From: Victivallis vadensis
GTDB taxonomy: Bacteria > Verrucomicrobiota > Lentisphaeria > Victivallales > Victivallaceae
Length of the DNA stretch: 45,675 bases
Direction: 5' to 3'
Assembly (NCBI RefSeq): GCF_003096415.1
Contig: NZ_QEKH01000036.1
Span: forward strand, 1 to 45,675
Part shown: piece by piece, positions 8,686 through 16,886 of the stretch
Position numbering within the stretch: the stretch's first letter is position 1
How the letters are laid out: each line of letters starts with the position of its first letter
The notes under the pieces: generated by a model
What the model was told of the DNA's origin: nothing
The model's database searches: none
The model's input: only the letters and a program-made list of their open reading frames with translations
Translations under genes and position numbers: made by a program

Positions 8686-9572
8686 TTCAGCGCCAGCAGC
8701 ACGACGCCGAGCAGGATCATGCCCAGCGCAAAAGCCTTCCGCTTCAGGTTGGCGTCGCGGAAGTACCAGCTGCCGACCGCGAAAGTCACGATGCAGCTGC
8801 AGCGGCGCACCAGCGACAGGATCGAAATCGGCATGTCCGGCAGGCTCACCGTGTAGAAATAGAGCCAGTCGGCGGCGATCAGCAGTATGCCGGTGGCGGG
8901 GATGGTCCAGCGCCACACGAATTTCCGGTCCGGTTTGAAAGCGGCCCGGCGGATCAGCCACGCCCCGCCCAGCAGGAACACCAGATCGATCGAAAACCAC
9001 AATTGCACCGTGTTGCGCGGGATGTGCAGCACTCCCATCAGATATTTGTCGTAGAGCGCCGAAACCGCTCCGAGCAGCGTGCCGATCAGGATCAGGTGCA
9101 TGCCGCGATGACGGCGGAAGCTGATCCCCTCCAGTTTCCCCAATACCGAAAAGGCGTAGTAGCCGATGAAAATGGTCAGCATCCCCAGCCCCTGCAGCAG
9201 CGTCGGAAATTCGCTGAACAGCAGCAGGCTGCCGAAAAAGGTCCACAACGGCGCGGAGGCCCGGATCGGCGCCGCGATTGAAATCGGCAGGTCGCGCATC
9301 GCGTAGTAAACGCAGGTCCAGCTGGTTCCGACCAGAACCGACTTCGCGAGAATCAGCAGCCAGTCGTGCAGCGGGCAGCGGATGAACTCCATGAAATGCC
9401 CGGAAAGCAAAGTCGCCAGCGTAAAGAACAGCGTTCCGGTGAATGTCGCGAAAAACAGCACCGGCATCACCGCGTTTTCGCGCACCGCGTGTTTCTTGCA
9501 GATATCGTAGAATCCGAGTCCGAGCGCCGAACCGAGGATCGGCAGCATCCACCCGGCGGTCGTCACCGTCAT
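8682..9572 (-). CDS. EamA/DMT-superfamily transporter
   Basis: This 296-residue protein is almost wholly hydrophobic, with about ten predicted membrane helices in two halves of five. That is the usual layout of EamA (drug/metabolite) transporters. Recognisable pieces are APIRASAPLWTFFGSLLLFSE at the end of repeat one and the matching ISILSLVRRCSCIVTFAVG in repeat two. Such proteins move small metabolites across the inner membrane by secondary transport; the substrate is unknown. AGGAG lies 7-8 bp before the ATG and a promoter is at 9615-9643. It is monocistronic and converges on the GNAT gene. Confidence 0.82.
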   Translation of the reverse strand: MTVTTAGWMLPILGSALGLGFYDICKKHAVRENAVMPVLFFATFTGTLFFTLATLLSGHFMEFIRCPLHDWLLILAKSVLVGTSWTCVYYAMRDLPISIAAPIRASAPLWTFFGSLLLFSEFPTLLQGLGMLTIFIGYYAFSVLGKLEGISFRRHRGMHLILIGTLLGAVSALYDKYLMGVLHIPRNTVQLWFSIDLVFLLGGAWLIRRAAFKPDRKFVWRWTIPATGILLIAADWLYFYTVSLPDMPISILSLVRRCSCIVTFAVGSWYFRDANLKRKAFALGMILLGVVLLALN

Positions 9573-9614
9573 GATCGGCTCCTGAAATAATCCTATTTAT
9601 AAACCTTCTATACT

Positions 9615-9643
9615 AATATAGCGCGGCAATTCCGCTTCTGCAA
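9615..9643 (-). promoter_or_regulatory. Promoter of the EamA transporter gene
   Basis: On the minus strand, TTGCAG (9643-9638), a 17-bp spacer and TATATT (9620-9615). The -10 lies in a short palindrome, CTATA-CTAA-TATAG (9608-9621), which could be an operator. Confidence 0.6.
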
Positions 9644-9646
9644 GCG

Positions 9647-9668
9647 AAAAGGCCGCTTCAGGCGCGGC
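9647..9668 (-). terminator. Possible weak terminator of the mannosidase operon
   Basis: GCCGC (9652-9656) pairs with GCGGC (9664-9668) around the stop codon, and four T residues follow on the minus strand. The stem is only 5 bp, so this is tentative. Confidence 0.3.
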
Positions 9669-11055
9669 AGCCGGTCAGGATCGGCCACTGGTCGACGAGG
9701 AAGGTCAGGTTGGCGCGGTGTTCCAGCGCGACGTGTTCCCCGTCGAAGCGGCAGACCAGCCGGATCTGGTACGGCGTGTTGTAGCTGCTCGCCAGAATCG
9801 TCAGCGTCCGGTCGTCGGTAAATTCGGCGCTGGCGGCGACACTGTGCGGAAACTGCGAGTCGAACTTCACCACGCTCTCCTCGCGATGGCCGAAACCGGC
9901 GAGAATGGTTTCAGGGCCGTTCGGGCCGGCCAGCGTCAGGCGGCAGCTGTCGGGGCCGGATTCAAACTCCAGCCGGGTGAAGCCTCCTTCGTTGGCGTTG
10001 AGCCGGTAGCTCTGCCGGGGCAGGGCGCGCCCCGTGGTTCCGAGGACCGGGAGCGTCAGCCGGGCGATCCGTTCCGCAAGGCGTCCGGCGGCAGCCGGAT
10101 CGGCGGGCAGCGGAGCCGGGGACATCGCCGGGAGCAGGTGCTGCCAGACCAGGTCCAGCACCTGCTGCATATTGCGGAGACCGCTGGTGATGGCGAGGAC
10201 CGCATCCTGCTCCGGCATCACCAGCGCGTACTGCCCGAATGCGCCGTCGCCGCGGAACGCGTTGTGGCGGCAGCGCCAGAACTGGAACCCGTAGCCGACC
10301 CGCCAGTCGGGCTGGTCGTTCATCGAATTGTCGATCTGGAATGAGGTGGCCATTTTCAGGTAATCGGCCGGCACCAGTTGCCTGCCCTGCCACTTGCCGC
10401 CCTGCAGCAGCATCTGGGCGAAGCGGGCGAGTTCTTCGGTCGTCGCGTAGAAGCCCCAGCCGCCGACTTCGATCCCTTTCGGACAGGTTTCCCAGTTGCG
10501 TTCGCCGAAGCCGAGCGGCTCCAGCAGCCGGGAACGCAGATAGGCGGTCAGCGATCGGCCGATGATCCGGCGCAGCAGCGCCGAAAGCATATAGGTCGCC
10601 CCGGAATTGTACACGAAACGTTCGCCGGGGCGATAGGCCAGCGGGCTTTGGAAGAAGGCCGCGGCCCAGTCGTCGGCGGAGGTCATATACTCCAGCGCGC
10701 AGCGGTCGTGCCCGGTCGCCATCGTCAGCAGATGGCGTATTGTCATCTCCCGGCAGCGCGGATCGGCGCCGCGGGTCAGTTCCGCGGGAAAAAACTTCGC
10801 GACCGGGTCGTCGAGGCCGAGCAGCCCCTCTTCGCGGGCGAGGCCGACGGCGCAGGAGGTGAAGCTCTTGCTCAACGAAAAAAGCAAATGCGGCGCTTCG
10901 GGACGGTAGGGCTTCCACCATCCCTCCGCGGCGACATTGCCGTGGCGAAGCAGCATGAAGCTGTGCGGAGAATCCAGTTGCGCCATCGCGTCGACGAAGC
11001 GTTCAATCGCGGCGGAGGGGATGCCCTGCGCCTCCGGTGCGGTTCGGTTCAGCAT
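9658..11055 (-). CDS. Serine hydrolase, class C beta-lactamase/esterase family
   Basis: This 465-residue protein has the serine beta-lactamase-like fold. The nucleophile motif S-x-x-K is S60-L-S-K63 in LLFSLSKSFTS. The second motif is Y149-N-S in ERFVYNSGATYML. The middle (HLLTMATGHD, about 108-116) is also typical of this family. Residues after about 340 form an extra C-terminal beta domain (DUF3471-like position). There is no signal peptide, so it is probably cytoplasmic. It follows the beta-mannosidase gene by 9 bp in the same operon. An esterase that removes acetyl or other groups from mannan fragments is a reasonable inference; true beta-lactamase activity is unlikely. Confidence 0.82.
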   Translation of the reverse strand: MLNRTAPEAQGIPSAAIERFVDAMAQLDSPHSFMLLRHGNVAAEGWWKPYRPEAPHLLFSLSKSFTSCAVGLAREEGLLGLDDPVAKFFPAELTRGADPRCREMTIRHLLTMATGHDRCALEYMTSADDWAAAFFQSPLAYRPGERFVYNSGATYMLSALLRRIIGRSLTAYLRSRLLEPLGFGERNWETCPKGIEVGGWGFYATTEELARFAQMLLQGGKWQGRQLVPADYLKMATSFQIDNSMNDQPDWRVGYGFQFWRCRHNAFRGDGAFGQYALVMPEQDAVLAITSGLRNMQQVLDLVWQHLLPAMSPAPLPADPAAAGRLAERIARLTLPVLGTTGRALPRQSYRLNANEGGFTRLEFESGPDSCRLTLAGPNGPETILAGFGHREESVVKFDSQFPHSVAASAEFTDDRTLTILASSYNTPYQIRLVCRFDGEHVALEHRANLTFLVDQWPILTGCRA

Positions 11056-11064
11056 GAAAACACC

Positions 11065-13530
11065 TCAGTTGTAGGTTTTGCGCAGGTAGTTCAGCGTCAG
11101 CGCCTTTTCCAGCGCCGTCGCCGCCGTCTTTTCCTTCGCGCTGAAAGTCAGCACTTTGGTCCGGCCCGGCACCAGCGTGAAGCTGTTGTCGCTGAAGATG
11201 CCCCGGATTCCGGGCGTGTCCAGCGTGACGAAGAAGGCGGGCCTGTCGGTGGTGAGCGTCACTTCAAACCGGTTCTCTCCGGCGGGCCGGACGGCGGTCT
11301 TCACCTCGGCGCGCCGCAGGTCGCAGTGCTTGTAGACGCTGAAGAAACAGCTGTTCTCGTGGGTCAGAAGTTCGCCGTCCGCAGTTTCGGCCTGGCTGGT
11401 CAGCTCCATGAAGCAGCCGTCCGGATCAAGTCCGGCCAGCTCGGCGGGCTTGAAGGTTTTCAGGCATTTGCTTTCGCCCGGCTTCAGGGAACTTTCCAGC
11501 TCGAAACTTTTCAGCAGTTTGCCGTCGAAGTCGAGGATTTCCGCCTTGACCGAAATCTTCGACCTGCAGCGCAGGTCGCTGACCGCGTGGAGCCGGGTGA
11601 CCCCTTCCTGATCCTTGTAGACCACCGCGATCACCGGCTGGTAGAAGCGTCTGGCGTGGTATTGCAATTGCTTCCACTTGCCGCCGTATTCGATGCTTGC
11701 CCAGGAGGCGACCGGCCAGTTGTCGTTGAGCTGCCAGAAGAGCGTGCCCATGCAGCGCGGCTTCAGGGTGCGCCAGAATTCGACGCCGGTTTTGATCGCG
11801 AGCGCCTGCTGCGCCTGCGACAGGTAGAGGAAGTCCGCGAAGCTCTCCGGCATCCGGAAGTATTTGCCGAACATGCCGATGATCGGGGCGTTGCCTTTGT
11901 CGCACTTCTGGTGGTGGTCCATCACCGGCGAAAAAACGTTGCGCTGATCCGGCGGACAGAATTTCTCCACGGTTTCGAGCGACGGGAACGACTGGTAGCC
12001 GAACTCCGAGCAGAAACGCGGTTTCACCGCGTAATAGGCGCTGAAATCCTTCGCCCCGTGCCACACCTCCCAGTAGTGCATGTCGCCGCAGGAGTCGTCG
12101 TGCCAGCCGTCGTTGAAATTGCCGGGGCCGCCGCACGGCGAACTCGGCCAGAACATCCGGGTGGGGTCGAGTTCCGCCACCATCCGGGCCAGCTCGCGGT
12201 TGAGCCGGTCGTAGTTGATCAAATAGGAGACCCGTTTTTCAGAGCCGTACCAGCCGGTCGCGCCGATCACCTCGTTGTCGCCGCACCACAATGCGAGGCA
12301 GGCGTGGTGGCGCAGCCGGGGAATCTGGTGGGCCAGCTCGGTTTTCACGTTGCTTATGAAGGTCTCGGTGGAGGGGTAGAGGCTGCAGCTGAACATCATA
12401 TCCTGCCACACCATCAGCCCCTTGCGGTCGCAGAGCCGGTAGAACTCCTCAAACTCATACTGGCCGCCGCCCCAGACGCGGAGCATGTTCATGTTGGCGA
12501 GCCGGGCGGATTCGAGCAGGTCGTCGAGGACCTCGGGCGTCTGGCGCTCCGGGAACGCGTCGGCCGGAATCCAGTCCGCCCCTTTGGCGAACACGTCGAA
12601 GCCGTTGACCCGGAACAGCATCGAAATGCCGTATTCATCTTTTTCATTCACCACCTCGATCGTGCGCAGCCCGATCTCCTGCTCGAGCGTCTCGTCGGGA
12701 GTTTCGACCGCGAGCGGATAAAGCGCCGGCTCCCCGAGCCCGTTGGGCCACCACAGGCGCGGATTTTCCACCACGAACTGCGCCTTGACCCGGTTCACGC
12801 CGGGCCGGACCGTTGCATTGACCGTGCGGGTTTCCCCGTAGAAGCGGAAGGTGACCGGCAGTTTGCCCGCCTTTTCTGCAAACAGCTCCGCCACGGCGGT
12901 CACTGTGACGCGGTTCTTTTCATGCTTCTGGTCGGCGTACAGATAGTCGATTCGTGCGGTGTTCACGCCGGTCAGCGTCAGCGGCATATAGACGCCGGTG
13001 ACCATCAGCGTAAGGCCCCAGTCCCAGCCGCCGTGACAGTGCACCTTGCGGATCAGGTTCAGGTTCGGAACTTTGCTGCAGCCGTTCATCGGCACCGGGA
13101 AGGGCTGTTCGGCGGCGGCTTTTTTCGCCTCGTTCTCGGCGGACTTGAAGCGGATTTCAATCCGGTTGGAGCCGGCCCGCAGCGCGGCTTTGACGTCGGC
13201 GCGGTAACGGGTGAACATGTTTTCGCAGGAAAGCACCTTTTTGCCGTTGATGAGCACGGTCGCGAAGGTGTCGACCATCTCGGCTGTCAAATAGACGTGC
13301 TCATAGCCGAGCAGCTCCGCCGGCACGTCGAAGTCGCGCGAATACTCCCAGTCGTGCCTGCGGAACTCCTGCACGGCCAGTTCGTTGCGCCCGTAGTGCG
13401 GGTCCGGGATCTTCCCCGCCGCGAGCAGCGCGGAATAGTTGTCGCCCGGCAGGTTCGCCGGGATGGTTTCCTCTTTCCATTCGGAACTTTTCAGCGACCA
13501 GACGCCGCTCAGATCAAGACTGCAAGCCAT
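11065..13530 (-). CDS. Beta-mannosidase-type glycoside hydrolase family 2
   Basis: This 821-residue enzyme releases beta-linked mannose from the non-reducing end of oligosaccharides. The N-terminal jelly roll includes DWEYSRDFDVP and VLINGKKV. The segment VHCHGGWDWGLTLMVTGVY (about residues 160-180) is a hallmark of GH2 beta-mannosidases. The TIM barrel has NMNMLRVWGGGQYE, the acid/base E420 in LWCGDNEV (most members have GNNE here) and the nucleophile E509 in FCSEFGYQS. WQLNDNWP follows. There is no signal peptide, so it acts inside the cell on imported oligosaccharides. The start has AGGAG upstream. The divergent LacI regulator at 13705 is its likely repressor, and the shared GAACCGGT motif supports that. 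Confidence 0.92.
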   Translation of the reverse strand: MACSLDLSGVWSLKSSEWKEETIPANLPGDNYSALLAAGKIPDPHYGRNELAVQEFRRHDWEYSRDFDVPAELLGYEHVYLTAEMVDTFATVLINGKKVLSCENMFTRYRADVKAALRAGSNRIEIRFKSAENEAKKAAAEQPFPVPMNGCSKVPNLNLIRKVHCHGGWDWGLTLMVTGVYMPLTLTGVNTARIDYLYADQKHEKNRVTVTAVAELFAEKAGKLPVTFRFYGETRTVNATVRPGVNRVKAQFVVENPRLWWPNGLGEPALYPLAVETPDETLEQEIGLRTIEVVNEKDEYGISMLFRVNGFDVFAKGADWIPADAFPERQTPEVLDDLLESARLANMNMLRVWGGGQYEFEEFYRLCDRKGLMVWQDMMFSCSLYPSTETFISNVKTELAHQIPRLRHHACLALWCGDNEVIGATGWYGSEKRVSYLINYDRLNRELARMVAELDPTRMFWPSSPCGGPGNFNDGWHDDSCGDMHYWEVWHGAKDFSAYYAVKPRFCSEFGYQSFPSLETVEKFCPPDQRNVFSPVMDHHQKCDKGNAPIIGMFGKYFRMPESFADFLYLSQAQQALAIKTGVEFWRTLKPRCMGTLFWQLNDNWPVASWASIEYGGKWKQLQYHARRFYQPVIAVVYKDQEGVTRLHAVSDLRCRSKISVKAEILDFDGKLLKSFELESSLKPGESKCLKTFKPAELAGLDPDGCFMELTSQAETADGELLTHENSCFFSVYKHCDLRRAEVKTAVRPAGENRFEVTLTTDRPAFFVTLDTPGIRGIFSDNSFTLVPGRTKVLTFSAKEKTAATALEKALTLNYLRKTYN

Positions 13531-13566
13531 ATTGGAATACTCTCCTGTTGTTTTCGCTTGCCATAC

Positions 13567-13594
13567 AATATATAGAAGGAACCGGTGAAATCAA
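13567..13594 (-). promoter_or_regulatory. Promoter of the beta-mannosidase operon with candidate operator
   Basis: On the minus strand, TTGATT (13594-13589), a 16-bp spacer and TATATT (13572-13567). The spacer contains GAACCGGT (13579-13586, plus-strand reading). The same 8 bases lie at the divergent regulator promoter, so it is a candidate operator. Confidence 0.6.
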
Positions 13595-13657
13595 GGTTTT
13601 TTCCCGGTTATCGTGCGCAATAAAATGTTGGTTTGTGCAAAAAATGTAAAATCCGGT

Positions 13658-13686
13658 TTGCGGAACGGCGCCTGAACCGGTATATT
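13658..13686 (+). promoter_or_regulatory. Promoter of the LacI regulator gene with candidate operator
   Basis: TTGCGG (13658-13663), a 17-bp spacer and TATATT (13681-13686). GAACCGGT occupies 13674-13681, and CCGGTT (13653-13658) with AACCGG (13675-13680) forms an inverted repeat around the spacer. Autoregulation is likely. Confidence 0.5.
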
Positions 13687-13704
13687 GTGGAAAAAGGAGT
13701 TCAG

Positions 13705-14679
13705 ATGAAACCTACTTTGCAGGAGATCGCCCGGCAGTGCGGCGTATCGGTCGCGACGGTGTCGCGGGCGCTGGCGGGTTCGCCCCGGATCAGTGCCGAC
13801 ACCCGCCGCCGGATATTGATGTGCGCGCGCCGGACCGGATACCGCAGCGACGCGTGCCGCACCGTCGCGCTGATCGTGCCGCACTTCAGTTTCGGCGGAT
13901 ACTTCGGCGGCTTGCTGGAACGGCTGTACCGGGAGCTGGCTCCGTCCGGTTTCATGCCGGTGGTGATTTCCGCCGAACACCTCGAAGTGCTCGAACAACA
14001 GGAGTTCTGCGGCGCGATTTCGCTGATGGCGCAGAGCGGGCTGGAGGCCTACTGGGGCAGGCGGCACGCGATGCCGCTGGTCTGCATCAACACCAGCCCG
14101 CGCCATCTGGACGGCATCTACACGGTCGGCTCCAACGACGAGCAGGGGATGCGTCTGGCGCTGGACCATTTGCTCAAGCTGGGGCACCGCCGGATCGGGC
14201 GCCTGGGCGGAATCAACTCTTTCGGCGACCCGAACAACTGGAACAGCTACGCCCGCGACCGGACCTTCCGGGCCGTGATGGCGCAGCACGGATTGCCGGA
14301 AGAGCTTTACGCCGCTCCCGGCGACGATGATTTCGCCGACGCGGTGAAGTCGCTGCTGGACCGGGGAATCACCGCATTGATCATCCTGAATGAAGGAATG
14401 GAGCTGGTCACGCTGCACACGCTGCGGCTGCTGGGCAAACGGGTGCCGGAGGATATTTCGGTGATCGCGTGGTCGCAGCCCGGCGTGGCGGGCCATCTGG
14501 TTCCGCCGCCGGCCAGTCTGGAACAGGACTTCGGCGCGCTGGTGCGGCACAGTTGCGAGCTGTTCCGCAAGCTGCTGGCGGGCGAACCGGTTTCGGATGA
14601 TGTACTGATCGACTACCGCTTCCGCCCGCGTTCCGGCACCGCCCCGGCCAATGGCAGGCCTGTGAAGAACGATCGGTAA
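13705..14679 (+). CDS. LacI-family transcriptional regulator
   Basis: This 324-residue protein has the LacI helix-turn-helix at residues 3-40 (TLQEIARQCGVSVATVSRALAGSP). A periplasmic-binding-protein-like sensor follows (about 55-310), with GSNDEQGMRLALDHLLKLGHRRIGRLGG and a C-terminal VPEDISVIAW segment. It binds DNA as a dimer and responds to a sugar ligand. An ATG 72 bases earlier is in frame but overlaps the promoter. AAGGAG at 13694-13699 supports the start used here. It is divergent from the beta-mannosidase operon with 174 bp between them, so it probably controls that operon in response to mannose or a manno-oligosaccharide (inference). Confidence 0.92.
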   Translation: MKPTLQEIARQCGVSVATVSRALAGSPRISADTRRRILMCARRTGYRSDACRTVALIVPHFSFGGYFGGLLERLYRELAPSGFMPVVISAEHLEVLEQQEFCGAISLMAQSGLEAYWGRRHAMPLVCINTSPRHLDGIYTVGSNDEQGMRLALDHLLKLGHRRIGRLGGINSFGDPNNWNSYARDRTFRAVMAQHGLPEELYAAPGDDDFADAVKSLLDRGITALIILNEGMELVTLHTLRLLGKRVPEDISVIAWSQPGVAGHLVPPPASLEQDFGALVRHSCELFRKLLAGEPVSDDVLIDYRFRPRSGTAPANGRPVKNDR

Positions 14680-14790
14680 ATCTGTTCAAAACACAGTTTT
14701 GCATATTTCCGGGGAATATATTGTATAAAATACATTTTCGGAAATAAATGATTAAATTCCGGTTTTTAATTGTTTTTTTTCGATTCTCTC

Positions 14791-14819
14791 TTGACATCGG
14801 CGGATGTTTCGAGTATAAT
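14791..14819 (+). promoter_or_regulatory. Consensus promoter of the second LacI regulator
   Basis: TTGACA (14791-14796), exactly 17 bp, TATAAT (14814-14819): a perfect sigma70 consensus about 36 bp before the ATG. Upstream, TATTTCCG (14704-14711) and CGGAAATA (14739-14746) form an inverted repeat around TGTAT-AAA-ATACA, a possible operator. Confidence 0.85.
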
Positions 14820-14854
14820 ATTGAACGAAGAACAAAAAGGCGAAATCAGAGATC

Positions 14855-15880
14855 ATGCCCAGAAAAAGCAAAAAAATCAATATCAGGCTGGTGGCCGAGG
14901 AAGCCGGTGTTTCGCTGGCGTCGGTCTCCCGGGTGCTGAACAACCATCCCGATGTCAGCGAAGCTTTGCGCCGACAGGTCATGGCCGTTGTCGAAAAAAA
15001 TAATTTCACGCCGGATAAGTCGGTTGAGCGGCTTCTGCGGATCAGCGTGATCGTCGGCGTCGGGGATATCACCGACTATATCGCCACGATCCTGACCGGC
15101 ATGGGACTGGCGGCGAATGCCGAAGGAATTGAACTGTCGATTCAGCGTTATACCGGCCGTCTGCCGTTGCTGCGGGTTTGCCGCATCTGGCGCTGTAATG
15201 CCGTGGCGGTGATCAGCGGAGCGGCGTGGCTTGACGAAATTTCAACGCTGGCAGCGGCCGGAATCCCCTGCATGCTGGTCGGAACTCCTCTGGAGGGAGA
15301 GCTGATCGGTTATTTCTGCACGGATTCCTACCATGCGATGTTGCAGATGCTGAAATATGTGCACTCTCAGGGACATCGTCGGATTGCTTATCTCTGTGCG
15401 GAACCTCCCAATCAGAGTTATCAGGAGCGGGTGCGCGCTTATCGCGAATTCATGGCGGCGATCGGTGAATCCGCCGACCGCTTTCTGGTTCCGCCCTGTC
15501 CGATCGGACATATCGACGGAATCGGACGTGACAAGGAGGCGGGATACCAGCAGACTGTGCAGTTCCTGAAAGGGCAGGGAAGGGCCACCGCGTTTGTCTG
15601 TGCCAATGACGAGATCGCTTTCGGATGTTACAAGGCCTGTTTCGACAATGGCCTGCGCATCCCGGAGGATATTTCCGTTGCTGGATGTGACGATCAGTCT
15701 TTCGCCAAATATCTGTCCCCCGGTTTGACCACGATCCGGTTGCCGCTCATCAGCCGGGGTAAACGGGCCATTCATTGCCTGAGCGATTATCTGCGTGGGA
15801 AACAATCGGGGCTGCCCCGTGAATATCTGCTTCCGGAGTTGGTGATCCGGAGTTCGGTGGCTGCGCCGCCGGATGCCTGA
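14855..15880 (+). CDS. LacI-family regulator of a pilin-glycosidase module
   Basis: This 341-residue regulator has a clear LacI helix-turn-helix at about residues 8-35 (NIRLVAEEAGVSLASVSRVLNNHPDVS). Its sugar-sensing domain includes HSQGHRRIAYLCAE, ATAFVCANDEIAFGCYKAC, IPEDISVAGCDDQSFA and LTTIRLP near the C-terminus. All are normal LacI/GalR features. It has a perfect promoter of its own and points toward the pseudopilin and GH50-like genes, which start 201 bp downstream. It is therefore the natural candidate to control them; the ligand is unknown. The ribosome binding site is weak. Confidence 0.92.
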   Translation: MPRKSKKINIRLVAEEAGVSLASVSRVLNNHPDVSEALRRQVMAVVEKNNFTPDKSVERLLRISVIVGVGDITDYIATILTGMGLAANAEGIELSIQRYTGRLPLLRVCRIWRCNAVAVISGAAWLDEISTLAAAGIPCMLVGTPLEGELIGYFCTDSYHAMLQMLKYVHSQGHRRIAYLCAEPPNQSYQERVRAYREFMAAIGESADRFLVPPCPIGHIDGIGRDKEAGYQQTVQFLKGQGRATAFVCANDEIAFGCYKACFDNGLRIPEDISVAGCDDQSFAKYLSPGLTTIRLPLISRGKRAIHCLSDYLRGKQSGLPREYLLPELVIRSSVAAPPDA

Positions 15881-15929
15881 CGGTTTGTTGTTTCCCGATA
15901 ATGATGCAGGGAGTTGAAATGAAAACGAT

Positions 15930-15947
15930 ATTGTCATGAATGATAAT
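15930..15947 (+). promoter_or_regulatory. Candidate operator upstream of pseudopilin gene
   Basis: ATTGTCAT-GA-ATGATAAT is an 18-bp imperfect palindrome (14 of 18 positions symmetric), the size of a LacI-type site. GATAATGAT overlaps it and is repeated at 15897-15905. A weak promoter (TTGTCA 15931-15936, 18 bp, TTTATT) would overlap it. The rest of the 201-bp gap is AT-rich without clear features. Confidence 0.4.
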
Positions 15948-16081
15948 GATTTAATTTATTTTGTGTTGAATTCTAAAAAAAGAAAGGGGGTGTTTGCTTT
16001 GAAAGTGAGAAGTTTCATAGAAAAAAACGAGAGAAGCTGTAACAATAACTTGATAAAACCTGACATAGAAGGAAGTAAAAA

Positions 16082-16855
16082 ATGAGTGTACATGCAAAAT
16101 CGAGAATGCAGATCAGCTTACTATTCACATTGATTGAATTGCTTGTTGTAATTGCAATTATCGCGATATTGGCAGCCATGTTGCTGCCTGCACTGAACAA
16201 GGCTCGTGAAAAAGCACGGGCGACTTCCTGTGTCAGCAATTTGAAACAGGTCATTTCCGGCGCGCTGATGTATGGGAACGATAATGGGGATTTTATTCCA
16301 ACCAGTGTTTTGACTGAAAATGGAATGTGGTGCAATTGGCTTTGTAACGGTGATGCGCCGGGAGGTCCCTGGAATAACGACTGGTGGTTGACCAAAGGGC
16401 ATGGAAGTTATATTGGTTGGAATGTAGTCAGATGTCCTGGTTCGACCAAACTCAATAATGACCTTGAGCAAAATGTTTACGGGGCCGTTGACTGGAGCGA
16501 TTCTAATGTGCCTGACGAAGTAATGGCACGTATGGGGCGGTTCGCTTGCCGGATAGGGATTGCCACACAGGGGGAATTTGCCTCCTTGACCAAAATGAAG
16601 TCAGTATCGGCATTGCCGCTTTATGCGGATACTCGTTTGCTGGATTCTCCTGGTGATCAGAGAAGGGCTTACAGATTCCGTTTTCATAACTATTGGAGTT
16701 GGCAGGCTGGACTTTTTTATGAAGCCCATCAGGGCCGGGGGAACCTTGCTTTTGCCGATGGGCATGTGAAGGCTATGTCGGGTAAAGATTTGCAGTCGTC
16801 GCCAATTGAAGCTTCTCAATGGTTTAATAGCAATGGAGCACGGGAAGTGCATTGA
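16082..16855 (+). CDS. H-X9-DG pseudopilin paired with a secreted glycosidase
   Basis: This 257-residue protein has an N-terminal leader of 14 residues and then [20 protein letters not shown], a prepilin-type helix with Glu5. The residue before the cleavage site is Leu, not Gly. After the helix comes the conserved [20 protein letters not shown] stalk. The C-terminal domain ends with H216, nine residues, D226-G227 ([13 protein letters not shown]), the H-X9-DG motif of prepilin-associated proteins common in Planctomycetes and Lentisphaerae. AGAAGGAAG precedes the ATG. The GH50-like gene starts 31 bp downstream, so the two are probably co-transcribed. A role in exporting or displaying that enzyme is inference. 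Confidence 0.85.
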   Translation: MSVHAKSRMQISLLFTLIELLVVIAIIAILAAMLLPALNKAREKARATSCVSNLKQVISGALMYGNDNGDFIPTSVLTENGMWCNWLCNGDAPGGPWNNDWWLTKGHGSYIGWNVVRCPGSTKLNNDLEQNVYGAVDWSDSNVPDEVMARMGRFACRIGIATQGEFASLTKMKSVSALPLYADTRLLDSPGDQRRAYRFRFHNYWSWQAGLFYEAHQGRGNLAFADGHVKAMSGKDLQSSPIEASQWFNSNGAREVH

Positions 16856-16886
16856 TTGCTCCGGTACAAAAAATAACGAGGAAAGA

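Noticed and set aside
7450-9552. A 700-codon open frame on the minus strand
   Set aside because: It covers the FklB-type and GNAT genes in antisense and the EamA gene in another frame; no recognisable domain.
9658-11055. True beta-lactamase resistance gene
   Set aside because: The S-x-x-K motif is shared by many esterases and peptidases; the lack of a signal peptide and the operon with a mannosidase argue for a carbohydrate-linked hydrolase.
10378-13575. A 1065-codon open frame on the plus strand opposite the serine hydrolase and beta-mannosidase genes
   Set aside because: It is antisense to two clear enzymes with catalytic motifs. Its product is rich in Arg, Ala, Gly and His with no domain or signal, which is expected from the complement of GC-rich codons.
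13633-13704. Upstream start for the LacI regulator at 13705
   Set aside because: It would overlap the -35 and -10 boxes, and a good AAGGAG lies before 13705.
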